Of a DNA stretch of 64,000 nucleotides, positions 1 through 9,424 are shown piece after piece (the first letter of the stretch is position 1; every line of letters starts with the position of its first letter). This DNA comes from Haloarcula regularis (lineage in GTDB: Archaea > Halobacteriota > Halobacteria > Halobacteriales > Haloarculaceae). The stretch lies in assembly GCF_029338315.1 (NCBI RefSeq), contig NZ_CP119794.1, positions 1,364,001-1,428,000 of the forward strand. Direction: 5' to 3'. The notes under the pieces were generated by a model. It saw only the letters and a list, made by a program, of their open reading frames with translations. It searched no databases and was not told the origin of the DNA. Position numbers and translations under genes: made by a program.

Positions 1-2
1 GC

Positions 3-926
3 GACACGCGCCGGGGACTCGGCGGGCGCGACGACGATGACGACGAGGAGGCGGACGTGGCCGAGGAATCGACGGACGAGAGCGACGATACGGCCCCGGA
101 CGCCGACGAATCGGGCGACCCGACCGACGACGAGCAGGACACGGCCGACGAAGCGGGGACCGAGCAATCGAACGAAACAGCGGCCGACGCGACAGAGACC
201 GAGCAGTCCGACGGGGACGACGAGACGGCGGCCGAACAGTCCCGAGAGACGCCGGCCGAGGTGGCAGGAGAAGCGACGGCGGCGACCGAACGGGGCGCCG
301 ACCCGCTCGTCTCGACGGCCGAGGACGACACGGAACCGGAAGAGCGACCCGCCCAGCAGGACCGAGCGTCGAACGCGGGCGAGCCAGCGCAGTCGGGCCC
401 GGTGGGGAGCAAGTCGGCGCAACCACAGCAGGGCGCGTCGGCCCGGCCTCAGTCAGCGAGCGTCGACGCGGCGGTCGTCACCATCGGGACCGCCGGCGAC
501 GAGCGTGACCCCACGGGTGAGAAGATCGTCGCGGCGCTCGAACGGGCCGGCCACGCGGTCACCGCCCGCGAGCGCCTGCGGGGTGACTTCGACGGCGTGC
601 AACAGTCCGTCGACACGCTCGTCGGCCGCGACGACGTCGACGTCGTGGTCACGGCGGGCGGGACCGGCATCCGGAGCGACGAGGTGGCCATCGAGGCGGT
701 CCACCCCCTGCTGGAGAAGGCGCTGCCGGGCTTTGGCGAGGCGTTTCGCACGCTCCTGTTCGAGCACATCGGGACCGGCATCGTCGCGGTGCGGACGACC
801 GCCGGCGTCGCGAAGTCGACGCCCGTGTTCTGCCTGCCCGGCGACCAGGAGGCCGCGGCGCTCGGCGTCGAGGAGATCGTCGCGGCCGAGGCGGGCGAGC
901 TGGTCGCCCACCTGCGAGACGAGTAG
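3..926 (+). CDS. moaB: MoaB/MogA-family molybdenum cofactor protein with long acidic N-terminal extension (5' end outside window)
   Basis: The C-terminal half (from about base 465) is a complete MoaB/MogA domain: a Rossmann-like start (AVVTIGTAGDERDPTG), the family signature TAGGTGI at bases 651-671, and a GLPGD-like segment (CLPGDQEAA). Members bind molybdopterin and act in adenylylation or assembly of the Mo/W cofactor in the cytoplasm. The preceding part is a low-complexity Asp/Glu/Thr/Ala tract. An ATG at 57 could start it, but the frame is open to the window edge and is just as acidic upstream, so I treat the gene as starting outside. The extension is unusual in length for MoaB; many haloarchaeal proteins carry acidic tails, so a solubility role is possible. 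The domain call is firm; the exact start and the role of the tail are unknown. Confidence 0.82.
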   Translation, partial: DTRRGLGGRDDDDDEEADVAEESTDESDDTAPDADESGDPTDDEQDTADEAGTEQSNETAADATETEQSDGDDETAAEQSRETPAEVAGEATAATERGADPLVSTAEDDTEPEERPAQQDRASNAGEPAQSGPVGSKSAQPQQGASARPQSASVDAAVVTIGTAGDERDPTGEKIVAALERAGHAVTARERLRGDFDGVQQSVDTLVGRDDVDVVVTAGGTGIRSDEVAIEAVHPLLEKALPGFGEAFRTLLFEHIGTGIVAVRTTAGVAKSTPVFCLPGDQEAAALGVEEIVAAEAGELVAHLRDE

Positions 927-972
927 CCGCCCCGACCATCGGCGTTTTGTCCGTCGCACCCCTGGATGGCCC

Positions 973-1797
973 ATGGAGGAGATTCAGGTCCGGGGCGCCT
1001 CGGTCCCCGCGCTCGGACTGGGAACCTGGCAGCTGACCGGGCGGGCGTGCCGGGAGACGGTCGCGACGGCACTCGAGATGGGGTATCGCCACGTCGACAC
1101 CGCACAGGCCTACGGCAACGAGCGACAGGTCGGTCGCGGCATCGATGACGCCGCCGTCGACCGCGACGACCTCTTCCTCGTGACGAAACTCGACGCCCGG
1201 AACCGCACCGCGGAGCGCGTTCGCCGCTCGACCCGAAAGAGCCTCGAGCGCCTCGGCACCGACTACCTGGACCTGCTACTCATCCACCAGCCGAACGTGC
1301 CGCTCGTTGCCTCGCTGTCGGAGACGCTGGGCGCGATGAACGACCTCGTCGACGACGGCCTCGTCAGGCACGTCGGCGTCAGCAACTTCCCGCGACCGAT
1401 GCTCCGGCGGGCCCGCGAGACCTCGAGCGCGCCCATCCTCACCGACCAGGTGCAGTACCACCCCTACTGGGACCAGCGCAAACTCCTGACCTACTGTCAG
1501 ATCCACGACGTCCTGCTGACCGCCTACAGCCCGCTGGCCCGCGGCGGCGTCCTCGACGACCCCGTGCTCGTGACCATCGGCAACCGCTACGACAAGTCGC
1601 CGGCACAGGTCGCGCTCCGGTGGCTCGTCCAGCAGGAGGGCGTGGCCACCATCCCGAAAGCGTCCAGCCGCGAGCACCTCGCGGAGAACCTCGCCGTCTT
1701 CGACTTCGAACTGACCGACGAAGAGATGGCACGTATCCGGAACCCGAACCGACTGAAGACAGGGTATCACTTCCTGCGCTCGCAGTTGCCGTTCTGA
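973..1797 (+). CDS. Aldo/keto reductase (2,5-diketo-D-gluconate reductase type)
   Basis: 274 residues, the normal size for a single-domain AKR. The catalytic tetrad is visible in order: Asp and Tyr in HVDTAQAYGNE, Lys in FLVTKLD, His in LLLIHQPN. Near the C terminus, TIPKASSREHLAENL is the usual NADPH phosphate-binding segment. These cytoplasmic enzymes reduce aldehydes and ketones with NADPH; the substrate cannot be read from sequence. The frame is open far upstream, but residues before ATG 973 are arginine-rich out-of-frame sequence overlapping moaB, so 973 is the start. It follows moaB by about 46 bases on the same strand. The family is certain; the substrate is unknown. Confidence 0.93.
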   Translation: MEEIQVRGASVPALGLGTWQLTGRACRETVATALEMGYRHVDTAQAYGNERQVGRGIDDAAVDRDDLFLVTKLDARNRTAERVRRSTRKSLERLGTDYLDLLLIHQPNVPLVASLSETLGAMNDLVDDGLVRHVGVSNFPRPMLRRARETSSAPILTDQVQYHPYWDQRKLLTYCQIHDVLLTAYSPLARGGVLDDPVLVTIGNRYDKSPAQVALRWLVQQEGVATIPKASSREHLAENLAVFDFELTDEEMARIRNPNRLKTGYHFLRSQLPF

Positions 1798-1845
1798 CGC
1801 GGGACAGAGAGCAACTGTTAGGGGCCTCCCCCGCTACCGGCCTGT

Positions 1846-3063
1846 ATGACCGATGCCGACGCCGTCGCGCTCGCCGAGCGGGTCCGCGAGGGCGAGTTGC
1901 GACTGTACGAGCTCGAGGAGCACGCCGACGCCGGGACGGCCGCCGCCGCCCGCCGGCACCTGCTGGCCGAGGAGACCGGGGCCGACCTCGAGACGGTCGG
2001 CGCGTACGCATTCGACGCCGCCGACGCCGAACCGAACATCGAGAACATGGTGGGGGCCGCCCAGATCCCGATGGGCGTCGTCGGCCCGCTGCCCGTCGAC
2101 GGCGGGGCCGCATCCGGCGACCATCACCTCCCGCTGGCGACCACGGAGGGTGCGCTGGTCGCCTCGGTCAACCGCGGCGTCGCGACCATCCGGAACGCCG
2201 GCGGCGCGACCGCCCGCGTCCTCAAGTCCGGGATGACCCGCGCGCCCGTGTTCCGCGTCGAGGACGTCGCCGAGGCCGGCGAAGTGTCGGCCTGGGTCCG
2301 CGAGCACGTCGACGACCTGGCCGAGGCCGCCGAGTCGACGACGAACCACGGCGAACTGCAGGACGTGACGCCCTACGTCGTCGGCGACAACGTCTTCCTC
2401 CGGTTCTCCTACGACACCAAGGACGCGATGGGGATGAACATGGCCACGATCGCCACGGAGGCAGCCTGTGACGTCATCGAGGATGAGACGCCCGCCGACC
2501 TCGTGGCGCTCTCGGGCAACCTCTGTTCGGACAAGAAGCCCGCGGCCATCAACGCCGTCGAGGGCCGGGGCCGGACCGTCGCCGCCGACGTGCTGATCCC
2601 CCACGAGCAGGTCGAGGAGCGCCTCGACACGACGACGGCGGCCATCGTCGAGGCCAATACCCGCAAGAACCTGGTGGGCTCGGCGAAGGCCGGCGCGCTG
2701 GGGTTCAACGCCCACGCCGCCAACGTCGTCGCCGCCGCCTTCCTCGCACTCGGCCAGGACGCCGCCCAGGTCGTCGAGGGGAGCAACACCATCACCACCG
2801 TCGACGCCCGGGAAGAGGGGCTCTACGCTTCCGTCACGCTCGCCTCGCTCGAGGTCGGGTCGGTCGGCGGCGGCACGGGCCTGCCAACCCAGTCCGAGGC
2901 GCTGGACGTGCTGGGCTACGCCGGCGGGGGCGACCCGCCAGGGAGCAACGCCGACGCAGTCGCCGAGGTCATCGCCGCCGGTGTGCTGGCCGGCGAACTC
3001 TCCCTGCTCGCGGCGCTCTCCTCGCGGCACCTCTCGTCGGCCCACGCTGAACTGGGGCGCTGA
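1846..3063 (+). CDS. hmgA: 3-hydroxy-3-methylglutaryl-CoA reductase (NADPH), class I
   Basis: 405 residues, close to other haloarchaeal HMG-CoA reductases. It makes mevalonate from HMG-CoA, the committed step of archaeal isoprenoid lipid synthesis. Visible signatures: ENMVGAAQIPMGV (about residues 66-78, catalytic Glu), DAMGMNM (about 194-200, cofactor/HMG-CoA binding), the Lys loop SGNLCSDKKPAAINA, GSVGGGTGLPTQ, and the C-terminal catalytic His region LSSRHLSSAH. It is the soluble catalytic domain only, without the membrane anchor of eukaryotic enzymes. This is the enzyme targeted by mevinolin in haloarchaeal genetics. A short gap with a GTTAGG element precedes the ATG. Confidence 0.98.
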   Translation: MTDADAVALAERVREGELRLYELEEHADAGTAAAARRHLLAEETGADLETVGAYAFDAADAEPNIENMVGAAQIPMGVVGPLPVDGGAASGDHHLPLATTEGALVASVNRGVATIRNAGGATARVLKSGMTRAPVFRVEDVAEAGEVSAWVREHVDDLAEAAESTTNHGELQDVTPYVVGDNVFLRFSYDTKDAMGMNMATIATEAACDVIEDETPADLVALSGNLCSDKKPAAINAVEGRGRTVAADVLIPHEQVEERLDTTTAAIVEANTRKNLVGSAKAGALGFNAHAANVVAAAFLALGQDAAQVVEGSNTITTVDAREEGLYASVTLASLEVGSVGGGTGLPTQSEALDVLGYAGGGDPPGSNADAVAEVIAAGVLAGELSLLAALSSRHLSSAHAELGR

Positions 3064-3174
3064 CACCCACGGGACCACTTTCAGTTCCGGTCCGTGGCTG
3101 GCGCCGGTTTATCCCTCGCCGTCCGGTACCTTGCCGTGCGTCCGACGGGCCATCCCCGCGGGCGCACCACCACC

Positions 3175-3303
3175 ATGTCCCTGAACATCCCCGACGCCGA
3201 GACGACGGTATCGCGCGCCCATCGGCTCCTCCACCACCTGAAGCTGCTCGCGACGACGCTCGCGGCGCTGGTCGGTCTGGCGACGACGTTCGGTCTGCTC
3301 TGA
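3175..3303 (+). CDS. Small predicted membrane protein, 42 residues
   Basis: The ATG at 3175 opens a 42-codon frame that starts with a polar segment (MSLNIPDAETTVSRAHRL) and ends with one hydrophobic helix (LLATTLAALVGLATTFGLL), ending at TGA 3301-3303. A TTTATCC box lies about 65 bases upstream, near 3108. It sits between hmgA and the convergent membrane gene at 3316. The frame stays open upstream to 3094, but those codons look non-coding. The acidic/hydrophobic composition is that of a real haloarchaeal small protein, but there is no family I recognise and no conserved motif. A single-pass membrane peptide is inferred. Confidence 0.5.
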   Translation: MSLNIPDAETTVSRAHRLLHHLKLLATTLAALVGLATTFGLL

Positions 3304-3315
3304 CCGGCCCGCGTC

Positions 3316-3669
3316 TCACCGCCGCTGGCTCACCAGGAAGCCGACGCCGGCGACGAGCACGACGACGCCCGCCAGCAGGACGCCGCCGCTGCCGACGAGC
3401 GGCCCGACCACCAGCAGCGCCCACGCCACCGCGAAGACGGCGTGGGCGAGCGCGAACAGCCGGTGCCCACGGCGGGCGAAGACGACGGCGCCGAGCGTGA
3501 ACCCTGCGGTGAGGACCGCCGCCGAGAGGGCCACCGTGCTGACCGCGACATCGCCGACGGGTATCGGATTCGGCCGGACGACCGGCGTGACGAGATACAG
3601 CAGGCCGGCGAGTCCGACGAGGGCGCCGACGACGGCGGGCCCGGGTTCGACGTCGAGCCGGCGGGTCAT
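3316..3669 (-). CDS. Predicted four-helix membrane protein
   Basis: 117 residues, with hydrophobic segments at about 12-28, 42-62, 68-90 and 93-113, so a small integral membrane protein with little outside the bilayer. It ends in Arg-Arg (SQRR). Its ATG overlaps the stop of the zinc-ribbon gene upstream by an ATGA junction (3666-3669), so the two are probably translationally coupled. No catalytic motif is seen. The coupling suggests a shared role with a nucleic-acid-type zinc-ribbon protein, but the function is not known. Confidence 0.75.
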   Translation of the reverse strand: MTRRLDVEPGPAVVGALVGLAGLLYLVTPVVRPNPIPVGDVAVSTVALSAAVLTAGFTLGAVVFARRGHRLFALAHAVFAVAWALLVVGPLVGSGGVLLAGVVVLVAGVGFLVSQRR

Positions 3670-4190
3670 AGCAGGCGGTAGGTCCCGCCCGACTCGGTGA
3701 CCTCACCAGCCCGGCGGAGCTTCTCGAGTGCGGTGCGGGTGTAATCGGCCGGGACGTCGCGCTCGCTGGCGTAGGCGACCACGGCGTCTTCGGTCGGGTC
3801 GTCGAGGTCACGGAGCGCCGCACGGACCGTCTCCTTGCGGCTCGACCCGCTTCGTGCGCCCCCTTCGGCGCGCTCGCCGGCGGCGGCGACGGCCTCGCTG
3901 TCGATGCCCGAGGACTCGAGGTACGTCTCGTCGTCGATTCCCGACGACTCGACCTGACGGTCCAAGTCGGCGTAGGAATCCAGCTGGGCGAACGCGTCGC
4001 CCTCGCCCTGCCGGTTGGCCAGCATCGAGGCCCGGACCTCGCGGGCGTGGGCTTCGTCGTCCGTCTCGACGAACTTTCGCCGCTTCGCGTGCTGCTTGCG
4101 CGTCCCACACCGGGGACATCGGGTCGTCTCCGGCCGCCCCTCGACGACCCAGAGGGCGCTGCACTCGCTACAGCCGACCACCGCGTACAT
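3666..4190 (-). CDS. Haloarchaeal zinc-ribbon protein (DUF5817-like)
   Basis: 174 residues. The N terminus is a zinc ribbon: CSEC at residues 7-10 and CPRC further on, followed by a basic stretch (GTRKQHAKRRKF). The C-terminal part (about 120-174) reads like a small winged-helix domain: DPTEDAVVAYASERDVPADYTRTALEKLRRAGEV. The layout resembles the haloarchaeal DUF5817 family; that name is from memory. The frame is open to 4319, but the preceding 43 residues are translated from a repeat element and do not look coding; ATG 4190 places the first Cys pair correctly at the N terminus. It is likely a nucleic-acid-binding regulator in the cytoplasm; the target is unknown. It is coupled to the membrane gene at 3316-3669. 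Confidence 0.78.
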   Translation of the reverse strand: MYAVVGCSECSALWVVEGRPETTRCPRCGTRKQHAKRRKFVETDDEAHAREVRASMLANRQGEGDAFAQLDSYADLDRQVESSGIDDETYLESSGIDSEAVAAAGERAEGGARSGSSRKETVRAALRDLDDPTEDAVVAYASERDVPADYTRTALEKLRRAGEVTESGGTYRLL

Positions 4191-4257
4191 GGCCGTGCGT
4201 CGGGGCGCGAGCGTAGTGAATCCACCGACCCAACGCTTGGCGGTGGTCAACCTGCAG

Positions 4258-4603
4258 AGCCAGAAAGCCCCCGTGCTATCGGCTCCCGCGACTCGCTGCG
4301 CTCCAGTAGGTGCTTGCATCGTCGGGGTTCGCCGATAGCACGGCCCCTTTCAGTCCCACCCATGCCGGCTGACCATCCAGCGTTGGGCGGGACTGAAAGG
4401 GGCGTTATCGGCGCTTCGCGCCGATTGCTCGGGAGAGCTCTGCTCTCCCGGTGGCTGGCTCCGGGAAGGCGGCCGAAGCAAGCACCGCAACGTAGTGAGG
4501 AGCGCAGGGAGGTCGTTCGAGAGAGCGAAGCTCTCTCGTGATGACGACAGACCGGAGGTCTTTCGAACCACCCCCGACTGGAGCCAGCCGGGGCTTTCTG
4601 GCT
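4258..4603. repeat. Palindrome-rich intergenic repeat element with 14-bp inverted ends
   Basis: The gap between the zinc-ribbon gene and the cupin gene (4191-4672) holds no convincing gene but is highly structured. AGCCAGAAAGCCCC at 4258-4271 is matched by its reverse complement at 4590-4603, bounding a 346-bp unit. Inside are further perfect inverted repeats: 12 bp at 4272-4283 with 4331-4342, 15 bp (CCCTTTCAGTCCC core) at 4343-4357 with 4389-4403, and short hairpins at 4407-4425, 4431-4449 and 4518-4538. No transposase frame fits. The layout resembles a MITE or a REP-like dispersed element of haloarchaea. The last 20 bases recur exactly, inverted, at 23020-23039. Confidence 0.7.
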
Positions 4604-4623
4604 GTTCACAACCTGAATATCTC

Positions 4624-4641
4624 AAGTTAACACTACCCAAC
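4624..4641. repeat. AAGTTAACACTACCCAA motif, near-copy at 24427
   Basis: An AT-richer motif just outside the palindromic element and about 30 bases before the cupin start. A near-identical copy (one base different in the core) lies at about 24427-24443, upstream of the Tat-exported protein gene. It could be the end of an old insertion element or a shared promoter element; the sequence alone does not decide. Confidence 0.4.
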
Positions 4642-4672
4642 GCTTAGGGTCGCCGGCGGTGTCGGGGCGGGC

Positions 4673-5014
4673 ATGGAAGAGGTCCCACAGGCGGCAAACG
4701 AGACAGTCGAAGTCGTCGACGGCGTCCACCTGACACAGATGGCTGCCGGCGAACGGATGAGCGTCCAGCACTTCCACTTCGAGTCGGGCGCGGTCGTCCC
4801 GGAGCACAGCCACGACCACGAACAGGTCGGTTTCGTCGTCCGTGGCACGTTCACCTTCGTCGCCGACGGCGATGAGTACGTCATCGGCCCGGGCGACTCC
4901 TACGTCGTGTCGAGCGGGGAACCCCACCGCGCGGAGAACCGGACCGACGAGCCGGTGACCGGCATCGACGTGTTCAGCCCGCCGCGGGTCGACGTGGACT
5001 GGCAGGCTGAGTGA
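4673..5014 (+). CDS. Cupin-domain protein
   Basis: 113 residues forming one cupin beta-barrel. Motif 1 carries the metal-ligand pattern (PEHSHDHEQVGFVVRGTF: His-x-His and Glu) and motif 2 follows as GPGDSYVVSSGEPHRAEN with the last His ligand. Small single-domain cupins bind a metal and act as isomerases, dioxygenases or sensors; nothing here fixes which. It is cytoplasmic, with no signal peptide. It lies directly after the repeat element, and an ACTACCCAACGCTTAGGG stretch with a TTAGG-type box precedes it. The lipoprotein gene follows on the same strand 65 bases later. Confidence 0.88.
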   Translation: MEEVPQAANETVEVVDGVHLTQMAAGERMSVQHFHFESGAVVPEHSHDHEQVGFVVRGTFTFVADGDEYVIGPGDSYVVSSGEPHRAENRTDEPVTGIDVFSPPRVDVDWQAE

Positions 5015-5079
5015 ACCGACGGTGCGGGGAACGGCCACCCCGCGAAAGCGGTTTGTCCCTCGAAGCCCCAGATAGACGA

Positions 5080-5895
5080 ATGGGCCGGGCCACGCTCCTG
5101 GTCGCACTCGCCGTCGTGCTTGCCGGCTGTGGCGGCGTCGTCTCCTCGGAGCCACCGGAGACGGTGACACCCGCGCCAGTGCCGACGGACGCGGTGCGGT
5201 ATCCGCCCGGCGTCACCGACGGGCACGTCGACGCCGCGACGCTCGCCGACGCACACGCCCGGGGGCTCTCGACGACCAACTACACGCTGACCACGCGCCA
5301 GCGAGTCCGGACACCCGACGGACAGCCGCTCCTCCGCATCAACCAGACTCGGCGCGTCTCGCGGGGCGCCGAGTCGTATCGCGGCCACTTCTATCTCGAG
5401 ACGAACCTGTACGAGGACGGGGGCGGGTCGACTATCGAGTTCTGGGGTAACCAGTCCCTGCTGGTCACGCGGTACACGACGGCAAATCCCTACCGGGAAC
5501 CGGAGGTCCGGCGGTGGCCTGGACAGCGTGACCCCTCGATCACGGACCTGACTGACCGACAACACCTCGAGGGGTTCCTGGCCGGCGTCGACGTCGCTCC
5601 GGTGCGGCGCACGCCCGACGGTGGCGTCCTGCTCGCCGGCAGCGGCGTGCGCGACAGGACCCTGCTCATCGTCCCGCTTGTCGTCGCCGAGCCGCGCAAC
5701 CTCTCGCTGGCGATGCGGGTCCGCCACGACGGCGTCGTGCGCGCGGCCCGTGTCACCTACGACGCGACCCACAACGGGGAGCGGGTCCGCGTCGAGCGGA
5801 CGATGCGGGTGACGGCGGTCGGCACGACACCGGTCGCGAAGCCGCCGTGGGTCGAGAACAGCACACCGGGCGACGAGTACACCGGCTTCTCCTGA
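5080..5895 (+). CDS. Secreted lipoprotein, paralogue 1 of a tandem pair
   Basis: 271 residues. A lipoprotein signal peptide ends in the lipobox LAGC (MGRATLLVALAVVLAGC), then a short Pro/Thr linker (TPAPVPTDAVRYPPGV) and a beta-rich domain to the end, so it is lipid-anchored on the outer face of the membrane. ATG 5080 is chosen because it puts the signal peptide at the N terminus; the upstream codons are non-coding. The whole protein aligns with the next gene (6034-6876), including SYTLTT/NYTLTT, ITDLT, RRTPDGGVLLAGSG and the end region. Haloarchaea have many copies of such lipoproteins of unknown role. No enzyme motif is seen. Confidence 0.85.
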   Translation: MGRATLLVALAVVLAGCGGVVSSEPPETVTPAPVPTDAVRYPPGVTDGHVDAATLADAHARGLSTTNYTLTTRQRVRTPDGQPLLRINQTRRVSRGAESYRGHFYLETNLYEDGGGSTIEFWGNQSLLVTRYTTANPYREPEVRRWPGQRDPSITDLTDRQHLEGFLAGVDVAPVRRTPDGGVLLAGSGVRDRTLLIVPLVVAEPRNLSLAMRVRHDGVVRAARVTYDATHNGERVRVERTMRVTAVGTTPVAKPPWVENSTPGDEYTGFS

Positions 5896-6033
5896 CCGGC
5901 GGCGTTCCGGACCGTCAGGTGGATTCGGCGTGGAAAGGAACACTGGCGCGACGTCCCCGCGGGTCCACAGACGGCGCCCTGGCTGCCGTGAGCCCGCGAA
6001 AACGGTTTGTGACTGGCTCCCTTGGAACGACCA

Positions 6034-6876
6034 ATGGGCCGGTACGCCGTGGTCCTCGCGCTCGCCGTCGCACTTGCCGGCTGTGGCGGCGTCGTCTCCT
6101 CGGACGACCGAGCGACGGTGACGCCGGCACCGGTGCCCACCGACGGCCAGGGGTACCCGCCGGGCGTCACCAGCGACGGCGTCGTCGCGGCGGAGGTGGT
6201 CGACGCACACGTCCGGTCGCTGGCGACGACGAGCTACACACTGACCACGGTCCAGGAGATACGGGCGGAAGACGGAACGGTGCTGCGCCGGACCAACGAG
6301 ACGCGGACGGTCGAACCCGGCCCCGGGGCCTACCAGGGGCGGTTCTACCAGGAACGGGACACGGCCGGTGGCGGGCAGGAGCGGGCGGCGGTCAAGTTCT
6401 GGAGCAACGGGACGTACGTCGTCACGCGCTACTGGAACCAGGAGGCCGACGGCGAGCGTGACGTCCGCCAGTGGAGCACCGAGAGCGACGCCCCGATAAC
6501 GGACCTGACCGAGCGGCACCACCTGAAAGGGGACCTCGCGGGGGTGAACGTCGCACCGACGCGACGGACGCCCGACGGCGGCGTCCTGCTTGCCGGCAGC
6601 GGGTTCGACAACCGCGAGTACTTCGTCGTCCCGATCGTCCTCAGCGATCCGTCCGACCTCAGACTCCAGATGCACGTCCGGTACGACGGGGTCGTCGTGG
6701 TCGCCCACGTCACCTACTCGGCGATATACAACGGTCGACCGGTCGAGGTGCGGCGAGAGACCCGTGTGACCGACGTCGGGACCGCGTCGGTCGACCGGCC
6801 CGCCTGGACCGACGAACCGTCCACCGTCGGGGACCGCACTGGCCAGCGACTGCCACTGTTCGTCCGGGATAGGTAG
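6034..6876 (+). CDS. Secreted lipoprotein, paralogue 2 of a tandem pair
   Basis: 280 residues, with the same plan as its upstream neighbour: signal peptide with LAGC lipobox (MGRYAVVLALAVALAGC), linker TPAPVPTDGQGYPPGV, then the same domain with RRTPDGGVLLAGSG at about residue 180. A second in-frame ATG lies 12 bases upstream (6022) but would add MERP before the signal peptide, so 6034 is preferred. The DNA just before both starts is also similar (GCGAAAGCGGTTTGT versus GCGAAAACGGTTTGT about 35 bases upstream), showing that promoter and gene were duplicated together. It is convergent with icd. Function unknown. Confidence 0.85.
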   Translation: MGRYAVVLALAVALAGCGGVVSSDDRATVTPAPVPTDGQGYPPGVTSDGVVAAEVVDAHVRSLATTSYTLTTVQEIRAEDGTVLRRTNETRTVEPGPGAYQGRFYQERDTAGGGQERAAVKFWSNGTYVVTRYWNQEADGERDVRQWSTESDAPITDLTERHHLKGDLAGVNVAPTRRTPDGGVLLAGSGFDNREYFVVPIVLSDPSDLRLQMHVRYDGVVVVAHVTYSAIYNGRPVEVRRETRVTDVGTASVDRPAWTDEPSTVGDRTGQRLPLFVRDR

Positions 6877-7040
6877 CCGCGTCGGGAAAGGAGACCTGCT
6901 GCCACGTCGGCGGCAGCATTCGCTTGCGCGAGTGCGCGCCGGTCTGGCGCTACGGCAGCGTCAGGTGGTCGCTACGGGACCGCCTCGACGGTTGGCACCG
7001 CGAAGATCAGAGCACTGGCCTCAGGCCAGCTTCTCTATGT

Positions 7041-7061
7041 TCTGACGGCTTCGCCGTCAGA
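7041..7061. terminator. Hairpin in the lipoprotein/icd convergent gap
   Basis: TCTGACGGC and GCCGTCAGA form a perfect 9-bp stem with a TTC loop. It lies just past the icd stop and between two converging genes, where a bidirectional transcription stop would be expected. There is no long T run, so the termination role is inferred. Confidence 0.45.
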
Positions 7062-7075
7062 GCACGAGCGACTCT

Positions 7076-8338
<1,263 letters not shown>

Positions 8339-8500
8339 ATCCGCGTGATTGATAGTCGATGGTAAAGGATTGCCGTTTTGCGCCTGATACGGTAACGAGG
8401 ACCACACGACTGCGACGGGATCGGTGGCCCACCACAATACTGGGGATACCAGGGAGTCACTCTGGCGAGACGTTTTCTCCCCGGCGCTCGAGCTGTGGGT

Positions 8501-9349
8501 ATGCACGTCGTCGTCCACGGCGGGGCCGGCAGCGCGCCCGAGGACCCCGCCGCCCGACAGGAGACGCTCGGGGCGGCCGCGGCAGACGCGAGCACCGCCG
8601 CCGACCCGCTCGAGGCGGTCTGTGCGGCCGTCCGGCCGCTCGAACGGGACCCGACGTTCAACGCGGGCGTCGGCGGCGCCGTCCAGAGCGACGGGACGGT
8701 CCGGACCGACGCGGGCGTGATGACCGCCGACGGCGTCGCCGGGGGCGCCTGCGCGATGCCCGGCGTGGCACACGCAACCGACGTGGCGCGCGTCGTCGCC
8801 CGCGAGACGCCCCACCTCCTGCTCGCGGGCGACCCGGCGGTCGAACTCGCCCGAGCGAGCGGTATCGAGACCGGAGAGACGCTCCTGACCGACGAGACGC
8901 GCGAGCGCTGGACGGCGGCCGACCCGCCGGGCCGCGACCGGCGCGACCACCTGGCGTGGGTGCGCGAGCACTTCCAGGGGACCGACACCGTGGGCGCGGT
9001 GGCGACCGACGGCGACCGGCTCGCGGTGAGCACCTCGACGGCCGGCCGGTGGTTCGCGCTGGCCGGTCGGGTCGGCGACGTCCCGCAACTGGGCGCGGGC
9101 TTCTACGCCGACGAGCGCGGCGGGGCGAGCGTGACCGGCGACGGCGAGGCCATCGCGCGGTTCGGTCTCGCCCGGCGCGTCGTCGAGGCGCTGGCGACCT
9201 TCGGACCGCGACAGGCCGCCGACGAGACCCTCGCGGCCTTCGACGCCGAGACCGGCGGCAAGGCCGGCGTCGTCGTGATGGACGCGGCCGGCCACGTCGG
9301 CGTCGAGTACAACACCGAGGCGCTGCAGACCGCGCGAGCCGAACGGTAG
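8501..9349 (+). CDS. Isoaspartyl peptidase / L-asparaginase, Ntn-hydrolase family
   Basis: 282 residues. It begins MHVVVHGGAGSAP, the conserved start of type 2 (plant-type) asparaginases. The autocleavage and catalytic Thr lies in GTDTVGAVA (about residues 163-171), followed by the substrate loop GRVGDVPQLGAGFYAD. The precursor cuts itself before this Thr to give alpha and beta chains and hydrolyses isoaspartyl dipeptides or asparagine. The linker before the Thr is short, and the usual STGG after it is STAGRW here. A GTG six bases upstream (8495) is an alternative start; ATG 8501 fits the family better. Protein repair or amide catabolism is the expected role. Confidence 0.9.
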   Translation: MHVVVHGGAGSAPEDPAARQETLGAAAADASTAADPLEAVCAAVRPLERDPTFNAGVGGAVQSDGTVRTDAGVMTADGVAGGACAMPGVAHATDVARVVARETPHLLLAGDPAVELARASGIETGETLLTDETRERWTAADPPGRDRRDHLAWVREHFQGTDTVGAVATDGDRLAVSTSTAGRWFALAGRVGDVPQLGAGFYADERGGASVTGDGEAIARFGLARRVVEALATFGPRQAADETLAAFDAETGGKAGVVVMDAAGHVGVEYNTEALQTARAER

Positions 9350-9401
9350 GCGGGATTCGGGTCCCGGCGCCGTCCGTCCCCGGTCAAGGGCATCCTTCAG
9401 A

Positions 9402-9424
9402 CCGTTCAACTCGCCGTTGAACGG
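9402..9424. terminator. Perfect inverted repeat after the asparaginase gene
   Basis: CCGTTCAAC and GTTGAACGG form a 9-bp stem with a TCGCC loop, about 50 bases past the stop of the asparaginase-like gene. A related short palindrome (CAACCGTTG) follows near 9451. It could be a transcript-end hairpin or an operator for the following small membrane gene. Confidence 0.35.

Noticed and set aside
37..972. Arg/Pro-rich frame running through moaB into the aldo/keto reductase
   Set aside because: It is the out-of-frame shadow of moaB; only the part from ATG 973 has family motifs.
4191..4672. Transposase gene inside the palindromic element
   Set aside because: Neither strand has a frame with DDE, HUH or serine/tyrosine recombinase motifs; the longest frames are repeat translations.
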